From: Trichostrongylus colubriformis
Lineage: Eukaryota; Nematoda; Chromadorea; Rhabditida; Trichostrongylidae
NCBI GenBank assembly: GCA_963978905.1
Contig: OZ022257.1
Span: 53,338,873-53,402,872 of the forward strand
DNA: 64,000 nt
Reading direction: 5' to 3'
The notes below the pieces were generated by a model, which saw nothing but the letters and a program-made list of their open reading frames with translations, ran no database searches and was not told the origin of the DNA. Within the stretch, counting starts at the first letter, position 1; every line of letters begins with the position of its first letter. Below are positions 51,401 through 63,400 of this stretch, one piece after another. The position numbers and the translations under genes are program-made.

Positions 51401-54400
51401 ATTGCAGCCTAACATACGACTCCCAATTCCAAAATTTTTCAGCACATCTTGACCCGAAACCAGGTGACCCAGCTTCGAAAATGGAATCAACTAACCTCTT
51501 ATCGAACGAGTCGGGCATAACTTCATACTCCAAACGGCTGTTCGGCTGCAATCCAAATCGGGTTCCATCCACTTCATCTTTAGGCGGTCGAGGATCCAGC
51601 CCAAGGGCACAAGCACCATCAGCCACAGGCTAAATGTAGGATTACTAGTTTCGGAACAACAAAAAACATCACGGAAAAGGAGTTAATAGCAGTGGAAAAG
51701 TGAGTAAGCGATCGATCAAGCGTATTATAAGCGCAGAAGTGTTAGCTGCATCGATCGGGGAAGGGGATAAAGCGTTATTTAGGAAAGGATGAGCACGAGG
51801 TGAACCAGTCACACTCACTGCTGCCGTAGTCGCCACAGTGACTTCTCCTGCCGGCGTAGCTGCTTCTTCCTCAAGTGGGATTATTACTAGATCTGGTGGT
51901 TCAGTTGTGTGTGCTGGCATCGGTAACCGTATTTCTGTTACCGTAGTGGGAGGTACTGTAGTGGTTGTGGTTGTGGTAGAGGTCGTAGTGGTAGTGGTTG
52001 TGGTAGAGGTCGTAGTGGAGGGGGTAGTGGTAGTCGAGGTAGTGGTGGTGGATGTCGTGGTAGAAGTAGAGCTCGTAGAAGTTACAGTAGGCTAGAAATT
52101 TTTCCTCGTTTCTAGTATCGCCTTAATTTAAAATTAAAGAAAATATACATATCAGCCATACCTCAGCCTCTGTGGGAGCCACGGTAGTCACAACCTCGGT
52201 AGTAATAAGCATTGCAGGCGCCTGAAATCAGTTATTACGTTATGCTGATGGGAATGATAGTTGGAACAGCTTCATTCTGACAGCTACCGAGTATTTTTGA
52301 CTATTTTTTTAAATTGTAGCCAGATAGAAACAACTAAATGTAAAATCTTGTTAAATCTCTCAGTAGCCCTACTCTCACTTAGTCTCAGAATCGGTGCTTT
52401 TACCGGCCGACGAAATGTTTTGGTCAAGTTTGCGCGCACCCTGTTGTTGATCTTTTTCACGGTGACCTCACCCGGCAGATGCTTTGCGTCTGCTGTTCAT
52501 TGAGCGCTCGGTATGACATAATTTCGTACAAGATTTCCAGCTTTCATGCTGAACTGGAATCGGAAAAGTTCTGGAATATTCCGCACAGTACTGGGTCAGA
52601 ATGAGAGAGGGAAATCTAATAAAATTGGTTATTCTCAAAGACGCAAGAAACAATATGGTCATTGTGTTCACTTGAATTCTGAAAGCCAGTGGAGCCCGAA
52701 TAGAAGCTCCATTTTTGCACAAATTCACCCTAGCGACTCATTTGACTACCTTGCGAAAACAGACGTCCCTTCAATGAGTTATTGTCACCGATTTTCCGGT
52801 AATGAAATCACACAAATTTATCATTTTCTGACATTTCCAAAAAATGTGGAATTCACCTCAGGAGTCGTGGGTATAGTTTCAGACGTTGTTGCCACAGTGG
52901 TTTTCACAAGGTCGGCAGCCAAGGAGCAACCGGTCAGCGACACTTCGTGGATTTTTGCCTGAGAATGATTCATGCTCATGATAACTTAGAATACCAAAAA
53001 AACAAATAAAGTTTAACGATGAATGGTCCTGGCTACCTTTGCGAAATCCAGAAGCTGTCCATTATACGATACATCACCAACACAGCCTACGAAGGAGGCG
53101 GAATCATGACGTCCGAAGAGTATTTTTGCCATTTCACCCGGCACCTACAATGTGGAAGAATAGAAAAGCATAAAATCTGTAGCGAAGCGAACTCAGTGAA
53201 CACGACCATATAGATGGAGGGTCACCTCCGGGGGGGTGCCATTAGGGCAGAAAATTTGAGTGGCCGCGTTTGGCACGGAATGCGATGGTGGGAGCTAGCG
53301 GCGTCGTATCAGTTGAGTCTTGGAGGGATTACGCCTGGAGTAAGGCGTTAAGCACCGTAACCGCTCTTGGACCCATCCAATACGCCCAGCTCACACCATC
53401 GCGTCGCGTGCCATACGTCACAAAGCGAATTTTCTGTCCTAATGGCACACACCCCGCAACATGGGGTGATCACATGTAGGTAAAAGTAAACGAGCTGTCA
53501 TAGTGGGTTCTGTGGTCTTCCGCAACGACAGATGTTCTAAATGCAAAGTAGCAGAAGCCCATGATGAATCGGTCCAACTCAAAGCCAAGCTCCGCCTACA
53601 AATGGACGAGATGGATGATTTGAAAGCCGAGACGAAGGTATCTGATCAAATAATCGTGCCAGCTGTTCTCAATAGAGACGACATGGCATATGACAATACA
53701 TGTGATGGCGCAAATCGGGTATTATTTTGACGTATAGGCAATGATCGACAGGTCAGGCGAACTTACCATACAGGGTAACGTGGATAGTTTGATTGATCAC
53801 CGGAAGGATTGGATAAGACGACACATCCTTATCACTCAGGATAGCACATTATTATTGCAATGTAATCATATGTTAAAGCGTTGAACATATAGCGACACAC
53901 GGTTGAACTTACCAATGAACGTAGCATTCGCTGAGAAACCTAATGGTAAAGTAATCATGAAAATGTCAATCAGTAAAATGTATTGGACGCTGATTGTTCA
54001 CGAGTTATCTTGCAGCTCATCCTACTCACTACATGAAATAAACCGGCTAGAAGTAACAACATTTCGGGACTTTTGGACAAATGCTGAGCCAAACAAACCG
54101 ATTTCGAAGGGTTGCATATTGGTCCAAGTCAGGAATCGAACTTGTCATGATACATATGCAGAGCATACAGAGGGAAGTACCTTTCTAGTGCGTTAAAGGA
54201 ATCGTCAACGGAAAATTAAGTTCATTTGCTAACCTCATAATTATGCTGCATTTGCTTACTGAGGGTCGCATGCTAAGTTTTACGCGCACATAATACAGGA
54301 TCCAATGGAGATAGAGCTCCACAAAGTGATGGACGACGGGGTTGGGCATCCGAGTAGGTTCGGACGCCAGAGAGCTGCAAAGGGTCGACAGTCACTTGGT

Positions 54401-57400
54401 CAGAGACGCAGAGCTAGAAGCAAATGAAACCACCAGTGGGCACAAATTTCAGCTGTACTCCGGCTGCTGGCGGCTGTTCAAATATTGTAGGGGAAATTCA
54501 AACGAGTTGCTCCTTTTCCAGTTTCAAATCCTGCTTTGAAATAAAGGATTTTATCGGTTTTTTCGTGTTCCGTTTCTTGTAGTCTATTATGTAGGGTGAT
54601 TTTAGAAGGACTTAAAATCATGGAGATTCCGTCGATGACTCCTTTAATCATAGTATGTTAACACACAAATCAACCCACCACATCATCTCCATTAGTTCGA
54701 CGTTCCTCTTTCGAATGGAGATCATCCACGTCGACACGGAGTGTGTCCTTAGCCTTGCGTACGGACACATAGTGCCATTGCTCATCTGCGGCTGATGCCA
54801 GCTCCAGTGAGACCTGAATTGAGGCATCCAGTCTATAAATACAATGAAGGGTCCCAGCAAGAGCTAATTAATAGTAATACAGTCAACTCTGCTCCGCAGT
54901 TGGTGGATTTTTCAAATTTCATAATTTCTTGTATTTGAGATCCAACCTTATCGTCTCCAGCCATCGCCACCAGAACTCCGTCTTCAATCTTCAACGCCAG
55001 TAGATCATCCTCATCTGACTGAATGGTCAGCAGAGTACCAGTAGCGCGACGGGTTTTGAAACGCAGTGATACATCCATTTCATCAGAAACTGTGATGTTG
55101 TCGAACACTGCTGTCGATCGATCCGACAAAATAGATACCTGGAATGGAGCACTTTTTACAGGAAGGGATGCGCATATGAGTGGAAAAGTTTACAGCAGAA
55201 ATATTTCAAATTCTAAATTCAAACATTGAAACTCTGAGAGAAGTAAACCAGAAACAAGCGGTCCCTTGATGTCATTAGTTGAGGCATGAACGGGAGTTTC
55301 GACCACACCCCTCACGTGTAAGAACACGCCCCTGCGCCCTTCCACCACTGACGACCATGGATCATTGCTTCACAACAATACTAGGCTATCAATGGAATCG
55401 TCCACGAAAAAAGGGTTTTTCTTATTACTCATATATTTATGTTGTACTTGCCTAATGTGGGCCGCATGCAAAGTTTCACGTTAAAAATGTGAATGCAGCT
55501 ACGATAAGCACCAAAAAGTCTTGTCCGGGTAGGCGGGGCTTCCGAGTAAGTACCCACCCCGTCCTCCGCCGCGGTCGGAGACGCATTGTAGGAGCAGGGA
55601 GTTACGTGAACAGTCCCACTCTCCGGTCCCGGCCGGGAAGGACGACGGAACGGGGTTTCACTTGGAGACCCCGCCCACTTGGTCGAGAATTTGGGTAGCT
55701 ACAACTTAGCCGAACTCCCACTTTTTCGCGTGAAATTTTGCGTGCGGCCGTTATTAGGCAAATACAACATAAATATATGGGTAACAAAACAACTCACTTC
55801 TCCGTGGACAATACCTTCAAGGGAGACCTGATCATAAGCCGGAAGAGTTCCACCCGTTTTTCCCAGTTCAGACTTTTCGACAAATTCAAGTACAACGAAC
55901 CGTGTTCACAGTGCCAAGAGGACATGCATTCCTTACTCCTTTGCTGGCATGACTCGCGTACAAATCCATTTCATCTGAGCCCAGACGAACCGATTTGATA
56001 CAACCACGGAAAGGTTCTATTGGTGAGCGGCTAAATGAATTTTAGCAGATGTATTATTTATTATTAGAGTTCTGTAAAAAATACAAGTAAACGACAACTC
56101 ACGTATTTATTCCAGCCGGTGTACCTCCAAGATACAGGTAGTCAGTCACGCTTAGCGTGGAACTCTCACCAGGAGCATCGCCTTCAGCAACCTGAAATCG
56201 ACAAATCGGGCTTGTGTGATAGGCGATTTGCTCATTTCTTTTTCAACTGCCATTAGAGTCATTTCGTCGCCGTAGAACAAACAGCAAAATAAATTTCCTG
56301 CCACCTCCAGCTTTCTATCAGTCGCTGTCGGCAGGATGATTACCGTGGTACCATGTGAGATGGTTCAAAATACAGTACCCCGGCTTACCGTAACTCCATC
56401 GACCTCCATCTTTACATGTCGCTCGTCTCTAGCCACCATCACAGTGTGCCATTGGCCATCGTTGTAGGTGACGGCATCGGCAAGCCATTGTGCTGCACCG
56501 GATCCGAAATCCAGAGACAATTTCACATTACCAGCAGACAATTCCAGTGCGAAGAAGTCACGCTGGAACATAAACATTTCAGAGCGCTGCAAAAAATCAA
56601 TTATCGATTGCTTCTTGCTCACGTCCTTTCCTATGAAAAATAGCAAGCCATCTGGTGAGAAGGTGAGGAACGACAGGGAAAGGATTGCACGTTTTCGAGG
56701 ATTCCAGTATCCCATTTGGTATACGATGTATCCATCCCCGTTCAGAGAGACTCCTGGAACAAAATCAATAAACAACTGCTGTAAATCGATAATTGATCCG
56801 CACATACCTTGTGGTGCGGACGATTCTTTGGTGCGTGGACGTGGCGCGGCGCCTCGAACAGCAACTGCTCCTCCGGTCTTTGCGTTCCATAAGCCAACTG
56901 GCTCTCCGTGCAGTGTTAGATCTTCGATGTCACCTTCGAACGCACGGTTACGTACCTCACTGGCTATCTGGAACCGATTCATTTTTTTCAAATTTTTAAA
57001 GCTCGTGAAATCGCATGATGTCATCATACACGGTGACTCACCCTACTGCCGGCCGGTATTCCTCCAACAAACAGGCGGCTCATCGTCTGGTGCAGATTCA
57101 GAATGCTCTTGTTTCCTTCCGCTGTGCCTTTTTGTACCTCTTCCACCTAAAAATCCCTTTCACCAACCCTTACATAATAATAAAATTTCGAAGATATTGA
57201 AACTGGATTATCGATACCTCGTCACTGTTCGGCTTATACAGAGTCACCGTAGCTGATCTTCCAATACGTTCTACATGTAACTGACGCCATTGATTATCCG
57301 CCACACGTCTAAAGGCATTTATTCATGTACCAATCTTGAAATTTATTGGTACTTCAGGATCGAATAGTTATCGTAAACTTTACTTTGAATTTTAGTGAAA

Positions 57401-60400
57401 CTCTAAGCAAATTAGCGTCCATCATTGAGGATCCATTTGATTTACTTCAGTTAAAACTGCGCATAGTATGAGCTCGCTGACGTGCTTAATAATATGCCTA
57501 GTTACAAAATTTTTTTCGTCCTTTTCGTCCTTTTCTCATGTATGTAGGTGTCATTGGGAGGGCTCACACATTTACTCTGCTAATGGCTCACACATTTCTG
57601 CTATTTAAAAAGGGAGAACGGGCAACCACCGAGTTGATGAAGAGTAGCAGAGGATCGCTTTCCGCCAACTAAATTAAAATTAGAGGATCTCAGCAGAGTA
57701 ACAGTAGAGAAAGAACGAAGTGAAATGGTGGAAAAAAAACCGAGAACCCCACTTCTTTCTTGCTCCCCCTGTGCCACTAGCCAGGGGTAGATTGCAGACG
57801 GCTATGGGCTAAATCAGCCGGCCGCGAACGTTTTTTGCCCACACCGGCACTCCCCCCCGGCGTATGAGCGGCAGCACGACTCTCTATGCTTCGGGATCGT
57901 GATAAGACCACAGGCCGCACTTTTCAATGCGAGTTTTGTCACACATCACCTTTTCTGAAAGGGAAGCTTGTTTTCTGAGGACATGTTTCACGGCTCTTAC
58001 TTTCGCTTTACCCCTCCTAGCGCCTTTGGGTTAAGTCGCACTTGCGAAGTGGTGTCTTGATTGTCCACCCTGGTCCATGAAAACATTGTACGCAAAACAA
58101 AGTCCCATTTTCCACGCTCCCACGCTCTTAGTCATTTCACCCATTTCATTTGTTTCTGCACTGCTCCATTACCTCACCTCCCATATTATTTTCTCATGGG
58201 TGGCAAAATAGTGTACCCGAAGCTGTCGAAGCTAATTCAAAACCCTGCAACTCACGTGTTCAATCTGATAACAAGCGGTTTTTCGCCGAGGTCGATGGTG
58301 ATTTTCGGTTGACCGTATTCAATTTCCACAGCAATGTAATCATCAGTGGGCACAGCACGGGTACCAGCAGATCCTTCTTCGTTACCGAAGAACAGTGGAA
58401 TACCTGCATAACCAAAAATCAGCATACAAGACAGGAGCAATTCCTCAAAGATATAATCACTAAAAACGACTGGGCGATCTATTCCAGAAAACCAGAGTTG
58501 CGGTCAAAACGGGTGGGCTGAGATGAAACCAACCGTGCTCCTTGGCAGTGCGGAAATGGAAGCCGATGTCCGTATGAGCGGCAGATCGTGCGACACGATG
58601 TGGCATTGCCAGATCCAATGAGCTGCCTTGTTCGAAATGTGCGCCGAGTTTGATCTGAAAGAGCGTAACTTACAAGCATGAGCCAAGTTCCAATAATCCT
58701 CTTAATATACCCTGTTCGCAGCATCTCTTGCCACCGCGATCTGTTCCTTGAGAGCAGCAATTTTATCCACGCATGCTTCCACTTTGGCTGTACGATTCGT
58801 GGCGCTATTGTGCATGTCGTCATATGATTTCATCAATTTCGGGACCAATACGGAAAGCTGAAATAGTGAGCGTTTTACATGGAACCTTCTGTAATCTCAT
58901 TTTTATTATTTTCTTACAGTTAAGTAGATCCTGATATTTTACTAATTTTACCGGCTTCTTATTTTCTGATCCTAATTGTTGTTTTTTATTACAGAAAAGG
59001 GAGCTCATCGGCCTCGCTCACACGAAAATTCTGTTGCGGGGGGGGGGGGGCACTCAACGTAGCTATTTTCGGATTTGAACAGCTCGCTCTCCACTATTAA
59101 ACTAACCCAGCTAAAATTACAGTGAGACAGACAAAATGAAATGTTGCGTTTTTTAGAACTACTGAATTTTAAATAATGGAAGAATATGACTGAGTATGTT
59201 TTTGACTAGTGTGCGCGAAACACCTGGTGTGACAGTAGGTCGAATGGAATTGCCTTCTTCTCGAGTATTCCAGTGCACGCTCCGCCCTCCGTGGGAGGAA
59301 CTGAACATGGTTCACATGTACTTTTTACTTCTTCTCCTATGCGCCCCCCATCCCAAACTCGTCCCCATCTCCACAGGTCCTTTTCATAAAATACCTAATT
59401 TCGTGACAGACGGACGGAAGGACGTACAGACAGACGATAAGACCGTCAGCTTTCTAAGGATAATCAATGGAGATACCTCTCTGACGTTGCTCCTGGTCTT
59501 CTTAATGCCTTGGAGAGCATCGGTCGCATCTGAGACGGCTTTGTCCGTGGCGTTCTTCAGTTCCTCTAAGTTATCTCGAGCTGTTTCCAAAACCTGAAGG
59601 TAGTGAACCTGAATGATCGCTATAAGTGGTGGCATCAGATAAAATGGTTTACCTTGTCCGAATCTACAAGAAGACTGTTCACGTGGTCCGCCGATTTCTC
59701 CACATCAGCGAATGTGGTATCGTTCAGAGGCGATGTTAACGATGACCGGATACCCTCGACATGACGTCGCATTCCATCAACCATTGTGGTTAGCTGAAAT
59801 AGCAATTTTTTCAAGGCTGCTTTCACCGCGACAATTTTTACTGCTCAGATGTAAGATAGCTGAAATGTCCAGCTTTCGTCTGCAGCCAGCGGTAACTAAC
59901 CCGATCAATTCTGCTTTCAGTTTCGTCAGCTTCTTTCTTGAGTGCATTGAGCTCGGTTTGCTGTAGCCCAGACGCTTGACGGACCAGTGTAGCCGAGCCG
60001 TTGAGAGCCTTTTTCACTTGGTCTTTCTGAAAGTTTTTATTAAGCAGAATTTCTATTATATTTTATTCCTTCCGAAAATAGTAGAAATAATGTCTCATCT
60101 CACTAAACCGTCAGATGATACCTTTGCCTATCCCTCCTTTTGTAACTTCTCAAAAGGTTCATGTTCCACACATCGTCAAACTCTAGTTTTTTCAAAGAAT
60201 TTCGTCCTTTTTTTGAAGCCTTAGTCAATTTTTTCCCACTTTCCAAACCTCTCTGAGCGCTAGGATGTGTTAGTAGCATAGCTCGTTATCTGCATAGATA
60301 ACGAGCTATGCTACTAACACATCCTAATTTTGTTATGTTAACGTACAGTCACTTCAAGTGACATTGACGGTGACATACATTCCCGGTTATATGGGAAACA

Positions 60401-63400
60401 TGGTGCAGTGACCTTGTGGAAGAAATCAAGATTATATTCTTTGGTGGCCTAATGAAGGAAATAAAGCTCACCTCCTCTTGCAAACCATCGACCAGCTTCG
60501 CCATCTCATCAATTGTCCATTGGGCTTTTTCTTGAGCATTCTTCAGAGAGTCGGTGACGTTACTGTAGGCTGTGGCAGCTTCGACGGCATTCTTAAAATG
60601 CAACATGCAGGGCTTTATAGGAAGAGTACGCTCATAATTTGAAAAAAGTTTTTTGCGAGAGAGTATCGTCCACTGTACGTGACCCATCACAGACATTGCC
60701 ATGACATACACTTAACGGTTCGCTCCGTTGCGAATGAGAAGAACTTTGGAATAATCTGTAGTCGGACAAACCTGTGACTCCAACTGAGCTGAGCCGAAGT
60801 TATGCTTCAGTTGAGCGGCTTCAAGTTCTAGCTCTGCAACTTTGGCATCCACTGCACCCTTGTTATAGATCACTTGCCGCTTATCACGTTTTGACTCAAC
60901 GGTCTCTGCGAGTTCGGCACGGACCTCGGCTAAATTTGCCAGTGAATTTCCAACCGCTTCCAAAGCGTCCTTCGCTTGTTGAGTGAGGTTTTTGACCTAC
61001 AATTTAAATTTATTATTATTTATAACTCAACAAAAAACAAACTGTGGTATCAACCAACCTCCAGCAGCACATCGTTTACGGCACCGTGGTCCTCAATAGC
61101 CTTATCGCGACCATCGGCAAGGGCTTTACTGAGACCTTCCAGTCTCAGTGTTGACACGCCGCTGGCAGCCTTAACAAGATATATTTTTATGCATGTATTT
61201 TTATTTTTATTATTTCTAAACCATCTTATTAGAGCATTCATGACAGAGACGATGAGAAGTTCGGTCGATTCTAGGGTACTGTGAGGTGTGACGCGGTTGT
61301 GTGACGGCAAATTCGATAGATTGCAGGTGGCTTTGTTTTTCGGTGTTTACCTTTTAGTGACTGCAGCTTGAAAATTCGTGCTCAGTACAAAAAAATAATA
61401 CTGCGCGGATACAAATTTCGGAACATTGATGGGAGGAACTCCCTCTCCCCCTTCCCATATCCCTACTACATATAATCGGTTTAGTTTGTCTGTATGTATG
61501 TTCTGTTCTGTACTGTCTGTCTGTCTGTCTGTTTGTCTGTTTGCCCGTCTGTCGGTCACGAAAATCGGAACTACCTGATGGGCAACTTATAAAGGTCGGG
61601 TCAAGCATGGGATAAGTAGAGCATGAGCGCAGAAATAAAGCGCGCACATAGGCAATGTTACGCTCCGCCTATTATGGGCAGGGCGCGCGCTGATTTATCC
61701 AATATTTCCAGCCCTATGAAGCTGTTTTCGTCTTGAAGCATATGTGTACTAGTAAAATAATACATTGCTTAAAATGTTTAGGCTCAAGGGGAACGAAGAT
61801 ACCTTACGAGCCTCCTCCGAGTTCATTCGAGATTCCTTCAGCATTTTCTGTGTATCGCTCAGATAATCAGCGACCTTCTCACCCTAAACAGTAAGAACGT
61901 TGATAAGTCACTTCCATGGCAACGAGGGCAGATCTACCGCGTCAGTACTTACCTTCTTCTGAGCAGTTCCAAGCTTCTCTTTCAACTCATTCAGCTTCTC
62001 ATTACGCTGATTCAGTCGTTCTTGTACTTCTGCGATTTTTCCCGGAACTTCGTCGGCTTCCTCAGGCTTGCCGTCACTAAAGTTTCGAAAATAGAAATAT
62101 AAGGATAACGATCCAAGTTGTTTGCAATATTGTTTTCCGTTTTTTTTTCCTAGAGAGTTTTCCACTCACGCAGTCACTGCTTCCAGTTCATGTAACGTGT
62201 TCTCGGCGTATTCTACCCATCTTGGGTCGATGATTAAGGCTGATGAGTGGCTTCCAAGGGAGGCAACAAGATTCTTCGCTAAGTCTACAGACGCGGAAGC
62301 ATCCTTAAATGTAATCAGTTAAAGATAATGTTTCAGAGACATCTCAATTCGTAAAGTGGTAAGAATTACCGCAGCTCTTCGACGAATATCCTGTATAACT
62401 TCTCCTGCCGAATCCGTCAGATTCATTGCACGCTCAACATCGTTAGCGGTGACTGTATGGGTCCTGAACGGAAAACCGACACGTACTATATCTCATCCCG
62501 AGGTGAGGATTCAATATCGATTAGCTAACCTTTCGGCGGAATTGAGTAATTGTGACATGTTCGCGAGTACCGCTCGGGAGTCGCTCACAAAGTTGTTGTA
62601 TTTATCACCAGAGAACAGGTTTGAAATTTCCTGAATTCAAAAAAAAAATCATTCAAAAATTGAGTCAATGTTTTTTGATTTTATATAGCAGAATGAAGGT
62701 GCGTGGCTTCGTATTCAACTGCTGAAAACAGTTTGATACAACAGTGAGTATAATTTCTCGCGAAGGAAGTGGTCGTGCCGAGAGCTAAATGGGCGGAGTC
62801 AAAACAGTATCCACGCGTGCTCCACTGCGGGCAGGCCCCTCCCATCACTATAAGCAGTGTCTAGCACGCCTAATGCTTTCAAAATCGATGAAATTGCCAA
62901 TCTCAAGGTGTGGACAGCTATCTTACAAGGCTGTGCACTTACCGTGTACTTAGAGACTTTCTTGAAATTACGGCTAAGCCTGGCTCCAACGACAGTGGCT
63001 GATGATATATTGCCAATGGACATATTCAGATGCTGAATGCTATGTCCTAGATGATCCACGTCGGAAACCAGATGATGTACGCATTCATCACACCCTTAAA
63101 CGATGAATAGATGAATTCGCAAGGCCTCAGATGCCAAAAAAAACTGAAAAATTCCCACGTCGACATCCATAAGTGGGAATCCGCAAATAGGACTGCAGAC
63201 ATTGATCACAACGTGCGCCTGTCGCTCCTTCTTGACAATGACACTGTCCAGTACGCACATCACACACCGTACCCATAGAGAGATCAGCTTCACAGTCACA
63301 TTCTGAAAATATACAATTTGGTGGAGCAAACGGTGATTTTTTTTTCGAAAATGAAAGCCGAACTCACTCTGACAACCATATTCGCCATAGTTCCAGAATC

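Larger units (their letters stand above)
48408..51629 (-). other. Laminin LG4-LG5 and basic C-terminus (8 exons)
   Basis: Exons 51496-51629, 50832-50973, 50560-50769, 50261-50428, 49573-49689, 49404-49496, 48607-48763, 48408-48544. LG4 starts PVADGACALGLDP and shows YEVMPDSFDKSGTFSLQIRP, NGEWHSVKA, PLYLGGIPNE and FGGCIREFKL. LG5 shows FSAELEVRPRTQNGVLFSV, DGHWHSIK, PIYLGGVPESV and PYVGCMRIM. The LG4-5 pair in family members binds dystroglycan and heparin. After LG5 comes a basic tail (GGGKKDKMRRKKQ) and a final CPLD. Two MITEs lie in the introns. Confidence 0.93.
52857..58654 (-). other. Laminin LG1-LG3 (13 exons)
   Basis: Exons 58534-58654, 58256-58403, 57218-57308, 57042-57146, 56808-56967, 56623-56753, 56389-56586, 56103-56191, 55937-56030, 54947-55138, 54679-54813, 53037-53144, 52857-52958. 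LG1: DIGFHFRTAKEHGIPLFFG, ADNQWRQLHVERIG, RLFVGGIPAGSR. LG2: RAILSLSFLTFSPDGLLFF, DGQWHTVMVARDE, YLYLGGTPAGINT, EPFRGCIKSVRLG. LG3: MDVSLRFKTRRATGTLL, DEQWHYVSVRKAKD, SFVGCVGDVSYNGQLLDF, TGCSL. LG1-3 form the integrin-binding unit in the family. In LG3 the usual LYVGG strand is replaced by KILFGRH. The exon 55937-56030 uses the acceptor ATTTAG at 56031, not the nearer one, because only that keeps phase. Confidence 0.93.
58711..63094 (-). other. Laminin domain II/I coiled coil (13 exons)
   Basis: Exons 62943-63094, 62530-62630, 62370-62463, 62170-62303, 61953-62076, 61803-61883, 61059-61169, 60772-60996, 60472-60591, 59901-60026, 59653-59793, 59477-59593, 58711-58857; about 525 residues. It opens CDECVHHLVSDVDHLG, the Cys pair that staples the three laminin chains at the top of the rod, followed by heptad-like Leu/Ala/Glu/Lys-rich helices (for example QERLNQRNEKLNELKEKLG) and a single Cys (VEACVDKIAALKEQ) near the end, where alpha chains usually carry the distal inter-chain contact. 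Confidence 0.93.

Noticed and set aside
53765..53835. Candidate extra laminin LG3 exon ending ATG|GTAAGTTCGCC on the minus strand
   Set aside because: The donor looks good, but the only frame compatible with its neighbours contains a stop.
56468..57256. 262-codon plus-strand open frame
   Set aside because: It lies opposite laminin LG1/LG2 exons and their introns. The minus strand has matching splice sites and clear LG motifs, so this is an antisense shadow.
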